Shown: positions 36,491-44,573, numbered from the stretch's first letter. The stretch: DNA of 64,000 nt from Thermobacillus xylanilyticus (GCF_907165215.1 NZ_CAJRAY010000018.1:80138-144137), one strand, 5' to 3'. The notes: generated by a model from the sequence alone, not told the origin. Numbers and translations: made by a program.

Positions 36491-38170
36491 TTACGGCTCC
36501 ACCGCCTCCGCCAGGAGCCGGTCCAGCTCCCGGTCGTACGACTCGCGCTGTTCGCCGCTCCACCGGAGAAGCTCCGCCATCGCGGCCGAAACCGCGTCTT
36601 TCCACCGCAGCACGCCGGGGCGGTCGAAGAACAGCCGGCCCGTCCGGCGAATCCAGAAATCCGCCGGCGTGGCGGCCATCTCCGCCAAGACGGCGTACCG
36701 CAGCTCCGCGGCGAGCGCGAGCGGCAGCCCGTGCCGGTCGGCGAAATCGCGCGATTCGTTCGCCAGCTCAAACAGCCGGGGCGCGTTGGAGCCGTAGCGC
36801 CGCGCGATCCGCTCCGCCTCGTCCGGGCCGAGCCCGGCGGCGATTCCGGCTTCGGTCTGCCGCCGGACATACGCCTCGTACCCGGCGCTGCCCCCGACAT
36901 CGCCCCCCGAGATCGCGAGCGTCCGGGTGCGGCTCGCCGGAAGCGCCGGCAGGCCGTCCGCCTGGCGCCGCCTGGACACGAGATCCACGACCCGCTCGGC
37001 CATCTTCCGATAGCCGGTCAGCTTGCCGCCGGCGATGGAGATCAGGCCGGACAGAGACAAGAAAATCTCGTCCTTGCGGGAAATATCCGACGGATTCTTG
37101 CCTTCCTGCCGGATGAGCGGCCTCAGGCCCGCCCAGCTCGACTCCACGTCCCGGGGCGTCAACCTCAGCGAAGGGAACATATAATTCGCCGCGTCCAGCA
37201 GGTACGACAGATCATCCGCTTCCATGCGCGGATGCACCGGATCGCCGGCGTAATCCGTATCGGTCGTGCCGATGTACGTTTTGCCGTCGCGCGGGATGGC
37301 GAACACCATCCGCCCGTCCGGCGTATCGAAATAAACGGCCTGCCTCAAGGGGAACCGCTCCTGGTCAAACACGAGATGCACGCCCTTCGTCAGGCGGAGC
37401 GTTTTGCCCTCTTTCGAGCGATCCATCTCCCGGATGTCGTCCACCCACGGACCGGTCGCATTGATGATGTGGCGGGCGCGCAATTCGTATTCTCCTCCGC
37501 CGATCCGGTCCTGCACGACAGCTCCCGACAGCCGCGAACCGTCATACCGCAGCCCGGTGACGGCGGCGTAATTGACGGCCGTCGCGCCGAGCTCGACCGC
37601 CCGCTTCAACACCTCCAGCGTCAGCCGGGCGTCGTCCGTCCGGTACTCCACGTAGTAGCCGCCGCCCCTCAGCCCTTCGCTCCGCAGCAGCGGTTCGCGC
37701 TCCAGCGTCTCCCGCGCGTTCAGCATTTTGTGCCACTCGTCTTTTTTCACCCGGGCCAAATAATCGTACAGCGTCAGCCCCAGCCTGCTCGTAAACGGCC
37801 CCAATTGCCCGCCGCTGTAGAACGGCAGCAGCATCCACTCCGGCGTCGTCACGTGCGGCCCGTTCTCGTATACGACCGCCCGCTCCCGGCCGGTCTCGGC
37901 CACCACCTTGAACTCGAGCTGCTTCAAATACCGCAGCCCGCCGTGGATCAGCTTGGTCGAACGGCTGGACGTGCCGGCCGCGAAATCCTGCATCTCCACC
38001 AGCGCCGTGCGCAGGCCGCGGGTGACCGCGTCGAGGGCGATGCCGGCGCCGGTAATGCCCCCGCCGATGACGAGCAGGTCGACCGTCTCCCCCGCGAGCG
38101 ATTGCAGCATCCGCTCCCGTTCCAAAACCGACCAGACGCCGATATATTCTTGTTCAGCCGATGTACGCAT
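36491..38170 (-). CDS. glpD: Aerobic glycerol-3-phosphate dehydrogenase
   Basis: FAD-dependent enzyme at the inner face of the membrane that oxidises glycerol-3-phosphate to dihydroxyacetone phosphate and feeds electrons to the quinone pool. 559 aa, normal length. FAD-binding motif LLVIGGGITGAGIALDA at residues 32-48, then GTSSRSTKLIHGGLRYL, and INATGPWVDDIR. AGGGAGG precedes the ATG. The upstream region contains a promoter and a probable GlpP-responsive terminator, with glpP just before it. glpF and glpK are not in the window. Confidence 0.95.
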   Translation of the reverse strand: MRTSAEQEYIGVWSVLERERMLQSLAGETVDLLVIGGGITGAGIALDAVTRGLRTALVEMQDFAAGTSSRSTKLIHGGLRYLKQLEFKVVAETGRERAVVYENGPHVTTPEWMLLPFYSGGQLGPFTSRLGLTLYDYLARVKKDEWHKMLNARETLEREPLLRSEGLRGGGYYVEYRTDDARLTLEVLKRAVELGATAVNYAAVTGLRYDGSRLSGAVVQDRIGGGEYELRARHIINATGPWVDDIREMDRSKEGKTLRLTKGVHLVFDQERFPLRQAVYFDTPDGRMVFAIPRDGKTYIGTTDTDYAGDPVHPRMEADDLSYLLDAANYMFPSLRLTPRDVESSWAGLRPLIRQEGKNPSDISRKDEIFLSLSGLISIAGGKLTGYRKMAERVVDLVSRRRQADGLPALPASRTRTLAISGGDVGGSAGYEAYVRRQTEAGIAAGLGPDEAERIARRYGSNAPRLFELANESRDFADRHGLPLALAAELRYAVLAEMAATPADFWIRRTGRLFFDRPGVLRWKDAVSAAMAELLRWSGEQRESYDRELDRLLAEAVEP

Positions 38171-38193
38171 GTCGGTACAGCCTCCCTATCGCG

Positions 38194-38307
38194 AAAAAAA
38201 TAAAAACCACGCCCGGCTCCCGACGTTCCCCACAACGAAACGACGAAAGTCCAAAACGCGGTTTCTCAAACTCTCCAACCAATATTAACTTGTATGGTTC
38301 TATTATA
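38194..38307 (-). promoter_or_regulatory. glpD promoter and probable GlpP antitermination leader
   Basis: On the minus strand a TATAAT (38302-38307) is followed by a leader in which AGAAACCGCG (38257-38266) can pair, with G-U wobbles, with CGTGGTTTTT (38202-38211), directly before a T-rich run (38194-38201). This resembles a terminator that must be overcome for glpD expression, matching the B. subtilis GlpP mechanism. The -35 is weak and the stem has a long interior, so details are tentative. Confidence 0.5.
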
Positions 38308-38373
38308 CGTCAAAATCATGCCGCGCGACAGCCCGGCTGAGAAAAAACTTTCCCTCAGCGTCCTTCCGCGGCG

Positions 38374-38943
38374 TCAAGCCCGATGCCCGTCCCACAGATC
38401 CGGCCGCGACGTCGTCACCGCCGCCGCCCCCGCTTCCAGCGCGGCGGCCGCTTCTTCCCGCGTGCGGATGAGTCCGCCGGCAATGACGGGAACGCCGGTG
38501 CGGTCCTTCACTTCCCGGATCCACTGCGGCAGCAGGCCCGGCAGCACCTCGATCAGGTCGGGCTGCGCCTGCTTCGCCAGCTCGACGCTCGTGTCCAGCG
38601 CGCCCGAGTCGATCAGGAACAGCCGCTGGATCGCCAGCACCCCGTTCTGCTTCGCCTTGCGGATGACCGCGACCCGGGTGGAGATGAGCCCGGCCGGCCG
38701 GATCTGCTGGCACAAAAATTCGGCGGCGTACTCGTCGTTCTTGAGCCCGTCGATCAGATCGGCGTGAAGCAGCACGCGCTTGCCGTGATCCGCCGCCAGC
38801 TTCACCATCGGCTGCAATTGGCCGAGCCGCCCGCCCAGCAGCACGAGCCAGGCGAGCGGCGTCTTCAGCAGACGTTCCAGCTCCTTCGGATGCCGGACGG
38901 CGGGCAGCAGCCGCTGGCCGCCGAACAGACTGTCGTGATGCAT
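38374..38943 (-). CDS. glpP: Glycerol-3-phosphate responsive antiterminator GlpP
   Basis: RNA-binding antiterminator that, with glycerol-3-phosphate, allows transcription through leaders of glp genes. 189 aa, TIM-barrel-like. Recognised by HADLIDGLKNDEYAAEFL, GLISTRVAVIRKAKQNG, IEVLPGLLP and VIAGGLIRTREE. GGGGAGGAG precedes the ATG. Its position before glpD and the leader hairpin between them support the role. The preceding gene (ArsR fusion) ends 15 bp upstream and could read through. Confidence 0.93.
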   Translation of the reverse strand: MHHDSLFGGQRLLPAVRHPKELERLLKTPLAWLVLLGGRLGQLQPMVKLAADHGKRVLLHADLIDGLKNDEYAAEFLCQQIRPAGLISTRVAVIRKAKQNGVLAIQRLFLIDSGALDTSVELAKQAQPDLIEVLPGLLPQWIREVKDRTGVPVIAGGLIRTREEAAAALEAGAAAVTTSRPDLWDGHRA

Positions 38944-38958
38944 GAAATCTCCTCCCCG

Positions 38959-39720
38959 TCAGGAAGTAAGCGGCCGGCCCGTCTCGATCAGCGTCTTCAT
39001 GCCGGACAGCACGATCGACAGGCCTTCCTCCAGCACGCGGGCGGTGTTCGGCGCTTCCTCGAACTCGTCGTGCACCACCGTCACGAGCGTCACACCGGGA
39101 AAATCCACCCGCTCCTCGATCTCCCAGGTGAGGCGGGACGGCTTCTCTTCCGCGGTCTCGGCCAGCTCAAGGAGCTGCCAGGTCATCACCAGCCGGCGGG
39201 GCGGTTCCACGGCCAGAAACTCCCCTCTGGCCTGCGGCTTCCCCTTCGGATTCAGAATCTCATAAGGAGCCCCCGCCCGGACTTCGCCCCGAAGCGCCCC
39301 GTTGTACCAGTATTGCGACGTCTTCTCCGGGTCGGTCAGCGCGTTCCACACCTGCTCGGGGCTCGTTCGGATCGCAATGCGCTGGACATGTCTGGGCTTC
39401 CGCTCCATTTCCGTTTCACGCTCCAAGTCTTGTTTCAGACGACTCAGTCCCGCCGCCCACGGTTCCGCGTACTTGCTCACCCATCGGTCGTGGATCCGGC
39501 GAATGGCCGCCGGGTTCAAATAATGGTACTTCTCCCGTCCGGCTTTCCGCGTCGTGAGCAGCCCCGCTTCTTCGAGAATGCGAAGATGCTTCATGACGCC
39601 GAACCGGGACATCTGCAAATGCGCGCAAAGTTCGTTCAACGTCCGGCCATCCTTCTCGTACAGCAGATCGAGCAGCATTCGTCTGCTCGGGTCCGCCAGC
39701 GCTTTGAAAATGTCATCCAT
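38959..39720 (-). CDS. ArsR family regulator fused to an SRPBCC (AHSA1-like) domain
   Basis: 253-aa protein. Residues 1-95 form an ArsR winged helix-turn-helix (IFKALADPSRRMLLDLLYE, LNELCAHLQMSRFGVMKHL); residues about 110-245 form an SRPBCC/AHSA1 ligand-binding domain (IRTSPEQVWNALTDPEKTSQ, MTWQLLEL). Usually these two are adjacent separate genes. No Cys cluster for a metal sensor is visible, so a small-molecule ligand bound by the SRPBCC pocket is more likely. ATG 39720 is 9 nt after GGAGG; the frame is open further upstream. It is divergent from the FMN reductase, with two palindromes between them. Confidence 0.85.
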   Translation of the reverse strand: MDDIFKALADPSRRMLLDLLYEKDGRTLNELCAHLQMSRFGVMKHLRILEEAGLLTTRKAGREKYHYLNPAAIRRIHDRWVSKYAEPWAAGLSRLKQDLERETEMERKPRHVQRIAIRTSPEQVWNALTDPEKTSQYWYNGALRGEVRAGAPYEILNPKGKPQARGEFLAVEPPRRLVMTWQLLELAETAEEKPSRLTWEIEERVDFPGVTLVTVVHDEFEEAPNTARVLEEGLSIVLSGMKTLIETGRPLTS

Positions 39721-39758
39721 CGGGACCGGCCTCCACGCGGCAAGCGCAAGTTTGACTG

Positions 39759-39788
39759 TTGACATGTTACCATATAGTCACGTATATT
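39759..39788 (+). promoter_or_regulatory. Promoter of the FMN reductase/NAT pair
   Basis: TTGACA (39759-39764) and TATATT (39783-39788) with 18-bp spacing. One palindrome lies between the hexamers and the other just after the -10, as expected for a repressed promoter. Confidence 0.6.
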
Positions 39789-39808
39789 AAAAGTGACCAT
39801 TTGGTCAC
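39766..39808. promoter_or_regulatory. Paired palindromic operators of the ArsR-SRPBCC regulator
   Basis: GTGACCATTTGGTCAC (39793-39808) is a perfect palindrome. A related site GTTACCATATAGTCAC lies at 39766-39781. The 27-bp separation and overlap with the promoter indicate a divergent control region bound by the adjacent regulator. Confidence 0.6.
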
Positions 39809-39855
39809 CTGTTATGCGGCGCCGCTTACCATGATCCTAAAGCGAGGGATTTTCC

Positions 39856-40425
39856 ATGCACATTGCCATCATCGCCGGAAGCAACCGGCGCAACGCAGCC
39901 AGCACCGGCATCCTGCGTCATATCGAGCGGAAGCTCGGCGCAAAAGGCATCCGCGTGTCCTTCTTCGATCTCGGGACCGTGCATTTGCCGCTCTTCTCTC
40001 CCGATGCGGACGCCGTTCCGCCGGAAGCCGGCCGTCTGATCGCATCGGTGGATCAGGCCGACGGCCTCGTCCTCGGGACGCCCGAATACCACGGCTCCAT
40101 CTCCGGCTCGCTCAAGAACGCGCTGGATTATCTGGACAATGTCCACGTGGCGGGCAAACCGGTGCTCGCCGTCAGCTCGGCGGGCGGGAAGCTCGGCGTC
40201 AGCTCGCTGAACCATCTGCAAGCCATCGTCCGGAATCTCCACGGCATTCTGAGTCCGGACTGGATCTCCGTCGGAGACGGACAGCATGTCTTCGATCGGG
40301 ACGGCATTCCGCAAGATCCGGCGATCGCGGAGCGCATCGACCAGGCCGTCGAACAATTCGTCGGGCTCGCAAGGAAGCTGCGGACCGGCAGCGCCGAGCC
40401 CGCCGGCGCGGTGACGGAATCATGA
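39856..40425 (+). CDS. NADPH-dependent FMN reductase family protein
   Basis: Flavodoxin-fold oxidoreductase, 189 aa, that reduces FMN, quinones, azo or nitro compounds with NAD(P)H. The phosphate loop GSNRRNAAS is at residues 9-17, and GTPEYHGSISGSLKNALDYL carries the conserved flavin-binding PEYxxSxxGxLKN pattern. GAGGG lies 7 nt before the ATG. Its stop overlaps the start of the arylamine N-acetyltransferase gene (ATGATGA), so both are made together under the ArsR-type regulator. A detoxification role for aromatic amines or azo compounds is inferred. Confidence 0.88.
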   Translation: MHIAIIAGSNRRNAASTGILRHIERKLGAKGIRVSFFDLGTVHLPLFSPDADAVPPEAGRLIASVDQADGLVLGTPEYHGSISGSLKNALDYLDNVHVAGKPVLAVSSAGGKLGVSSLNHLQAIVRNLHGILSPDWISVGDGQHVFDRDGIPQDPAIAERIDQAVEQFVGLARKLRTGSAEPAGAVTES

Positions 40426-41300
40426 TGCTGACCCGCCCCGAGATCAAGGCGTACCTGCGCAGAATCGGGATCGGGGAGATTCAGCCGCCGAGCCTCGAAT
40501 TTCTCGCCGAGCTCCACCGGGCGCATGTGTCGGCCGTTTCCTGGCAGACGGTCGACATCGTCGCCGGGCGGCCGGTTCCGATCGACCTTGACGCGTCCGT
40601 CCGCCTGATGCTGGAGAACCGCAGCGGGTACTGTTTTCACCTGAACGGCGCGTTCAGCGTGCTGCTCCGCTCGCTCGGCTTCCGGGTCTATCGGCATCGG
40701 GCGGGCGTCCAGCCGGCGGGACAGGAACCCCGGCTGAGCGGCTTCCACCTCGGGCTGACCGTCGGCCTGACGGATCCGTCGGGACAGGAGCAGCGGTATA
40801 TCGTCGATGTAGGGCTGGGCGACATGCCCTTCGAACCGATCCCGCTGCAAGACGGCACTTACGAGCAGGGGCCGCTTCGCTATCAGGTCGAACGCTCCGT
40901 CGTCGCGGAAGGCGGTTGGCGACTTGTCCACGACCCTCTTGCATCGTTTGTCGGGGTCGATTTTGCCCCGGAAGAGCTGGAGGACATCGAGGAGTTCAAG
41001 CCGAGGCATGAATTTTACAGCCGGTCGCCGGAATCGCCGTGGCATCAGCTCTTCCTCGTCCGGAACCGCCACGCCGAGGGCAGCAACGAACTGCGGGGCT
41101 GCATCTGGAGCAGGCGGGACGCGAACGGGATCGAGAAAATCGAAATCCGCTCGAAATCCCAATGGCTCGAGGTGCTCGGCGACGTGTTCCGGGAGCATCT
41201 TACGGCCTACAGCCGATTGGAGCGCGACGAACTGTGGCATCGCGTCTGGAAGCGGCACGAGGAATGGAAGAAGGAGAAAATGCAGCAGTCCAACCCGTAG
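40422..41300 (+). CDS. Arylamine N-acetyltransferase
   Basis: Acetyl-CoA-dependent acetylation of aromatic amines or hydrazines in the cytoplasm. 292 aa. The Cys-His-Asp triad is visible: Cys71 in RSGYCFHLNG, His109 in SGFHLGL, Asp129 in YIVDVGLGD. The protein starts at overlapping ATGATG after the reductase. The frame stays open upstream for more than 200 codons, but that part is the reductase gene in another frame. Reductase plus acetyltransferase suggests reduction of nitro or azo groups followed by N-acetylation. Confidence 0.9.
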   Translation: MMLTRPEIKAYLRRIGIGEIQPPSLEFLAELHRAHVSAVSWQTVDIVAGRPVPIDLDASVRLMLENRSGYCFHLNGAFSVLLRSLGFRVYRHRAGVQPAGQEPRLSGFHLGLTVGLTDPSGQEQRYIVDVGLGDMPFEPIPLQDGTYEQGPLRYQVERSVVAEGGWRLVHDPLASFVGVDFAPEELEDIEEFKPRHEFYSRSPESPWHQLFLVRNRHAEGSNELRGCIWSRRDANGIEKIEIRSKSQWLEVLGDVFREHLTAYSRLERDELWHRVWKRHEEWKKEKMQQSNP

Positions 41301-41313
41301 AACATTTGAATCG

Positions 41314-41342
41314 TTGACAGCCGCCCGCTCGCCTTATATAAT
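41314..41342 (+). promoter_or_regulatory. Consensus sigma-A promoter of the MarR gene
   Basis: TTGACA, 17 bp, TATAAT: a perfect match at both hexamers. The expected start near 41349 lies at the edge of the palindromic operator. Confidence 0.85.
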
Positions 41343-41351
41343 CACCAAGTG

Positions 41352-41373
41352 AATAGTTAATCGATTAATTATT
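41352..41373. promoter_or_regulatory. MarR-type operator 1
   Basis: A 22-bp palindrome with one mismatched pair around the core TTAATCGATTAA, sitting on the transcription start of the MarR gene. The same sequence recurs before the MFS gene, so autoregulation is likely. Confidence 0.75.
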
Positions 41374-41394
41374 TGCTTGTCGAGGTGACCGGCC

Positions 41395-41847
41395 ATCTCC
41401 TTCTACGACCCGTTCCGGAACCCCCAGATCACCGTCGAGCTGTTCTTGTCGATGTACAAATCCAATCTGGCCAACGTCCGCGCCGTTGAAGAGAAGCTGG
41501 CTCCACTGGAGCTGTCGCTGGGCCGGCTGTGTCTGCTGTACGCGCTGCAGCGCATCGGCCGTCCGGCGCTGCCTTCGGAGCTCGGGGACGATCTGGCGGT
41601 CACCCGCGCCAATATCAGCGGCCTGCTCCGCGGGCTGGAGAAGAACGGGATGGTCCGTCGGGAGATCGACACGGTTGACCGGCGGAGAATTCTGGTCCAC
41701 CTGACGCCCAAAGGCGCCGAGACGCTGCGGAAGGCCTGGCCGATCTACGAAGAGGCCATTGCCGGGCAGTTTCAGCCGCTCACCGCGGAAGAGCGCAGCG
41801 CGCTGCTCGCCATTCTCCGCAAGCTGTCGCTGTCGGCCAAATCTTGA
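41395..41847 (+). CDS. MarR family transcriptional regulator, apparent ATC start
   Basis: Winged helix regulator of about 150 aa. The DNA-binding part includes LPSELGDDLAVTRANISGLLRGLEKNGMV and the wing DRRRILVHLTPKG. No ATG, GTG or TTG is in frame between the upstream stop (41386-41388) and a TTG at 41446. Residues before that TTG look coding (FYDPFRNPQITVELFL), and a GAGGTGA SD ends 7 nt before an ATC at 41395. ATC may therefore be the start codon; otherwise TTG 41446 gives a 133-aa protein. It is followed by a terminator, then by an MFS exporter with the same operator, which it probably represses. Confidence 0.78.
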   Translation: MSFYDPFRNPQITVELFLSMYKSNLANVRAVEEKLAPLELSLGRLCLLYALQRIGRPALPSELGDDLAVTRANISGLLRGLEKNGMVRREIDTVDRRRILVHLTPKGAETLRKAWPIYEEAIAGQFQPLTAEERSALLAILRKLSLSAKS

Positions 41848-41863
41848 AGGTCAATCGGAGCCT

Positions 41864-41888
41864 GCGGTCTTTGACCGCGGTTTTCTTT
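41864..41888 (+). terminator. Terminator of the MarR gene
   Basis: GCGGTC and GACCGC (loop TTT) followed by GGTTTTCTTT. A TTGACC within it could serve as the -35 of the next promoter, with AATAAT 17 bp downstream. Confidence 0.75.
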
Positions 41889-41893
41889 CGCTA

Positions 41894-41915
41894 AATAATT
41901 AATTGATTAACTATA
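41894..41915. promoter_or_regulatory. MarR-type operator 2, before the MFS gene
   Basis: Near-identical to operator 1 read on the other strand (two differences in 22), core TTAATTGATTAA. It covers the probable -10 region of the MFS promoter. Confidence 0.75.
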
Positions 41916-41959
41916 TGGCAATTAACTTAAATCGGGCAATTCAGGAGGTCATGAATCTC

Positions 41960-43135
41960 ATGCTGAACACACCAAAAGCCGGCTGGCTGCTGCCCGTGCT
42001 GGCCTTCTGCTCTTTTCTCGTCGGTTTCGACGCCATTGCCACCGTTCCCCTGCTGCCGTCCATATCGGCATCGACGGATATGCCCCTTGCATCCGGCGGG
42101 CTGCTCTATGCCGGTTATGCCGTCGCCTATGCGCTTGCGGCCCCGTGCATGGGAAGCCTGTCCGACCGCTGGAGCCGGAAGGGCATTCTCCTGATCGGAA
42201 TCGTGCTGTTCGGCGCATCCACGGCGCTGGTCGGCATGGGGCGGACGTTCGCCGAGCTGATGCTTTTCCGCGTGCTGACGGGCATCGGGGCCGGCATGAT
42301 GGAGCCGGTCGTCTATGCGATTGCCGGCGACGCCTATGCCTACGACCGGCGCGGCCGGGCCATGGGCATCATCACGGCCGCGTTGATCTCGTCCAGCGTG
42401 CTCGGCGTACCCCTTGCCGGGGCCATCGCCGATTTCGCGTCCTGGAGCTGGGCGTTCTGGATCATCGCCAGCCTAGCCGTCATCGCGCTGGCCGGAGCCG
42501 CGGCCGTCATTCCGAACGGAGCGCCGAATCACGGCTCGCCCGAATTTATCGCGCACATTCGTCTCGCATTCCGCGATCCGTCCGTATTCTGGTCCCTGCT
42601 CGGCTCCTTCCTCTATTTCGGCGCGCTGCAAGGGATGTTCGCGCTGACGGGCGTGTTCTACTTCACCCATTACGGGCTCGGCTCCGGCGAGACCGGTCTG
42701 CTGCTCATGGCAGCCGGTGCCAGCAGCGTCGCGGGCAGTCTGCTCGGCGGAAAATGGGCGGACCGAACCCGGAAACAGCGGGTGATCGCCATCGCCGGTG
42801 TGCTCTCCGGCCTCTCGGTCTTCGCGCTGAGTCTGTTCATCGGCATCCTGTGGGTGTCCGTCCTGCTGCATATCGTGTGGGCGGCCCTGTATGCCGCCGG
42901 CCAGTCCGCGTTCACCGCGCTGGTCTCGGAACTTGATCCGCGGTCCAGAGGCACGGTGCTGTCGCTCAACAGTTCCGCCATGTACATCGGCGCAAGCGCC
43001 CTGTCGGCCCTGGCGTTGGCCTTGCTCGGCACGGGAGCGTTCTGGCCGATCGGCCTCATGTGCGGGGCGGCCAACGTGCTTGCGGCCGTCATCGCCGCTG
43101 TTGCCATCCGCGAACGCGGCCTGGCCGGGCATTGA
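41960..43135 (+). CDS. MFS transporter, drug/proton antiporter type
   Basis: Twelve-helix membrane exporter, 391 aa. First helix after a short N-terminus (WLLPVLAFCSFLVGFDAIATV); motif A GSLSDRWSRKGILL between helices 2 and 3; a motif-C-like GVPLAGAIADF in helix 5. AGGAGG lies 11 nt before the ATG at 41960; another ATG at 41951 is too close to the SD. It is controlled by the MarR operator just upstream, so an efflux role against a compound sensed by the MarR protein is likely. Confidence 0.88.
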   Translation: MLNTPKAGWLLPVLAFCSFLVGFDAIATVPLLPSISASTDMPLASGGLLYAGYAVAYALAAPCMGSLSDRWSRKGILLIGIVLFGASTALVGMGRTFAELMLFRVLTGIGAGMMEPVVYAIAGDAYAYDRRGRAMGIITAALISSSVLGVPLAGAIADFASWSWAFWIIASLAVIALAGAAAVIPNGAPNHGSPEFIAHIRLAFRDPSVFWSLLGSFLYFGALQGMFALTGVFYFTHYGLGSGETGLLLMAAGASSVAGSLLGGKWADRTRKQRVIAIAGVLSGLSVFALSLFIGILWVSVLLHIVWAALYAAGQSAFTALVSELDPRSRGTVLSLNSSAMYIGASALSALALALLGTGAFWPIGLMCGAANVLAAVIAAVAIRERGLAGH

Positions 43136-43153
43136 ACGTCACGGCCGAACAAA

Positions 43154-43195
43154 AAGCCTGCCGACACGATCGCTTGCGACCCTGTCGGCAGGCTT
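43154..43195. terminator. Bidirectional terminator between MFS and yumC
   Basis: AAGCCTGCCGACA and TGTCGGCAGGCTT form a perfect 13-bp stem with an A run on the left and a T-rich right side. Confidence 0.8.
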
Positions 43196-43201
43196 GCGCT
43201 T

Positions 43202-44269
43202 TCATTTCTGTACGGCCAGTTCCGCGAACAGCCGTTTCTTGAATTCCCGGTTGCGCTCCTTGAACAGTTCGTTATGCGAGGACACCATGCCGTACCCCGG
43301 CGCATCGGGCGCAATGTACTGCTTCGCCTTGTTGACGGCGTTCGCGGCGTCCTGGAAGCAGCCGGCGATCAGGTGCAGCTTGCCCTCATGCGACAGAATA
43401 TCCCCCGCCGCGAACAGCCCCGGAACGCTCGTCTCGCCCGACGGCGTGCCCGCCACGCAATATTCGTCCTTCATTTCGATGCGGACGTTGCTGTTGTCGA
43501 TGATGTCCCGGTCCCGCTCGTAGCCGTGGCAGACGACCAGATCGTCGATCTGCAGCTCCGCGGTCGAATCGTCCTCGAGATCCCGGAGCACGGCCCGCTC
43601 GATGCGATCCTCGTCCGATGCCGGAATCAGGCGCACGATCTCGGTGTTCGGGAGGCAGACGACGCCGTTCTCCGACAGCTTCGTTACCGATGCTTCATGG
43701 CCCTTCAGCGTGTCCTTGCGGTACGTCAGATACACCTTCCGCGCGATCTCGCTCAGCTCGTTCGCCCAGTCGATCGCGGAGTTGCCGCCGCCGGCGATCA
43801 GCACCGTCTTGTCCCTGAACCGGCCGATCGACTTCACGGTGTAGTGCAGGTTCGACGCCTCGAACCGGTCCGCGCCTTCCAGGTTCAGCTTCATCGGCTT
43901 CAGGATGCCGCTGCCGATCGCGAGGATGACAGTTCGGGAGTAATGCAGGCTGCCCGACGCCGTTTTCAGGACGAAAATGCCCGCTTCATTCTTGTCGATT
44001 CCGGTGACCTTCTCGTTCAGCACGACCTCCGGGTTGAAAGCCGTTCCCTGCTGGACAAGATGCTCGATCAGTTTCTCGCCCGTCGTCGGTGGCAGACCGC
44101 CGACGTCCCAGATCACCTTCTCGGGATAGACGTTGATCTTCCCGCCCAGGAAAGGCTGGAATTCGATAATCTTGGTCTTCATCTCGCGCAGCCCGCTGTA
44201 GAAGGCGGCATACAGGCCGGCCGGACCGCCGCCGATGATCGTGACGTCGAACAGATCGCGTTCTTCCAT
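43202..44269 (-). CDS. Ferredoxin/flavodoxin-NADP reductase, YumC type
   Basis: FAD- and NADPH-binding reductase that transfers electrons between NADPH and ferredoxin or flavodoxin. 355 aa. FAD motif IIGGGPAGLYAAFYS at residues 11-25, NADPH motif LIAGGGNSAIDWANELSE, and GLFAAGDIL near the end. The CxxC pair of thioredoxin reductase is absent, which places it in the YumC group. A near-perfect Fur box about 200 bp upstream suggests induction under iron starvation, where it may reduce siderophore iron or support flavodoxin. Confidence 0.9.
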   Translation of the reverse strand: MEERDLFDVTIIGGGPAGLYAAFYSGLREMKTKIIEFQPFLGGKINVYPEKVIWDVGGLPPTTGEKLIEHLVQQGTAFNPEVVLNEKVTGIDKNEAGIFVLKTASGSLHYSRTVILAIGSGILKPMKLNLEGADRFEASNLHYTVKSIGRFRDKTVLIAGGGNSAIDWANELSEIARKVYLTYRKDTLKGHEASVTKLSENGVVCLPNTEIVRLIPASDEDRIERAVLRDLEDDSTAELQIDDLVVCHGYERDRDIIDNSNVRIEMKDEYCVAGTPSGETSVPGLFAAGDILSHEGKLHLIAGCFQDAANAVNKAKQYIAPDAPGYGMVSSHNELFKERNREFKKRLFAELAVQK

Positions 44270-44334
44270 GCTTCCGGTTCCTCTCCTTATGGAAACATGC
44301 CATGCCTCTCCCGGGCCATGGCGTGCCGCTATGT

Positions 44335-44447
44335 TTATTCTTTCGCGCCGTCCGGCAGGATGCGCTCGAAGAAGGCCAGCCGGCCGTTCAGCGAGATGGC
44401 GTCGCTGAAGTCGAATGACGGCTCATCGATATAGTAGACGTTAAGTA
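44335..44447 (-). pseudogene. Possible 3' remnant of a gene
   Basis: An open stretch on the minus strand ends with TAA at 44335 and reads about 35 plausible residues (YYIDEPSFDFSDAISL, then GRLAFFERILPDGAKE). It has no start codon; the frame closes at a TGA at 44476 inside the Fur box region. It looks like the end of a truncated gene before yumC. The family is not recognised. Confidence 0.3.
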
Positions 44448-44464
44448 GACATTGCCGTTTGGTC

Positions 44465-44483
44465 GATATTGAGAATCATTATC
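44465..44483. promoter_or_regulatory. Fur box
   Basis: GATATTGAGAATCATTATC matches the 19-bp Fur consensus GATAATGATAATCATTATC at 17 positions. It lies about 200 bp upstream of the yumC-type reductase. Confidence 0.75.
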
Positions 44484-44573
44484 AAATATAGATGACGCAT
44501 CAAATATTAACATCACGCCGGCTGCATGTCAATAACCGGACTCACAGAACCGATTCCCGGTAATCACGCGGGC

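Noticed and set aside
39759..40421. N-terminal extension of the arylamine N-acetyltransferase
   Set aside because: The frame is open for over 200 codons upstream, but this stretch is the FMN reductase gene in another frame. The transferase itself is complete from 40422.
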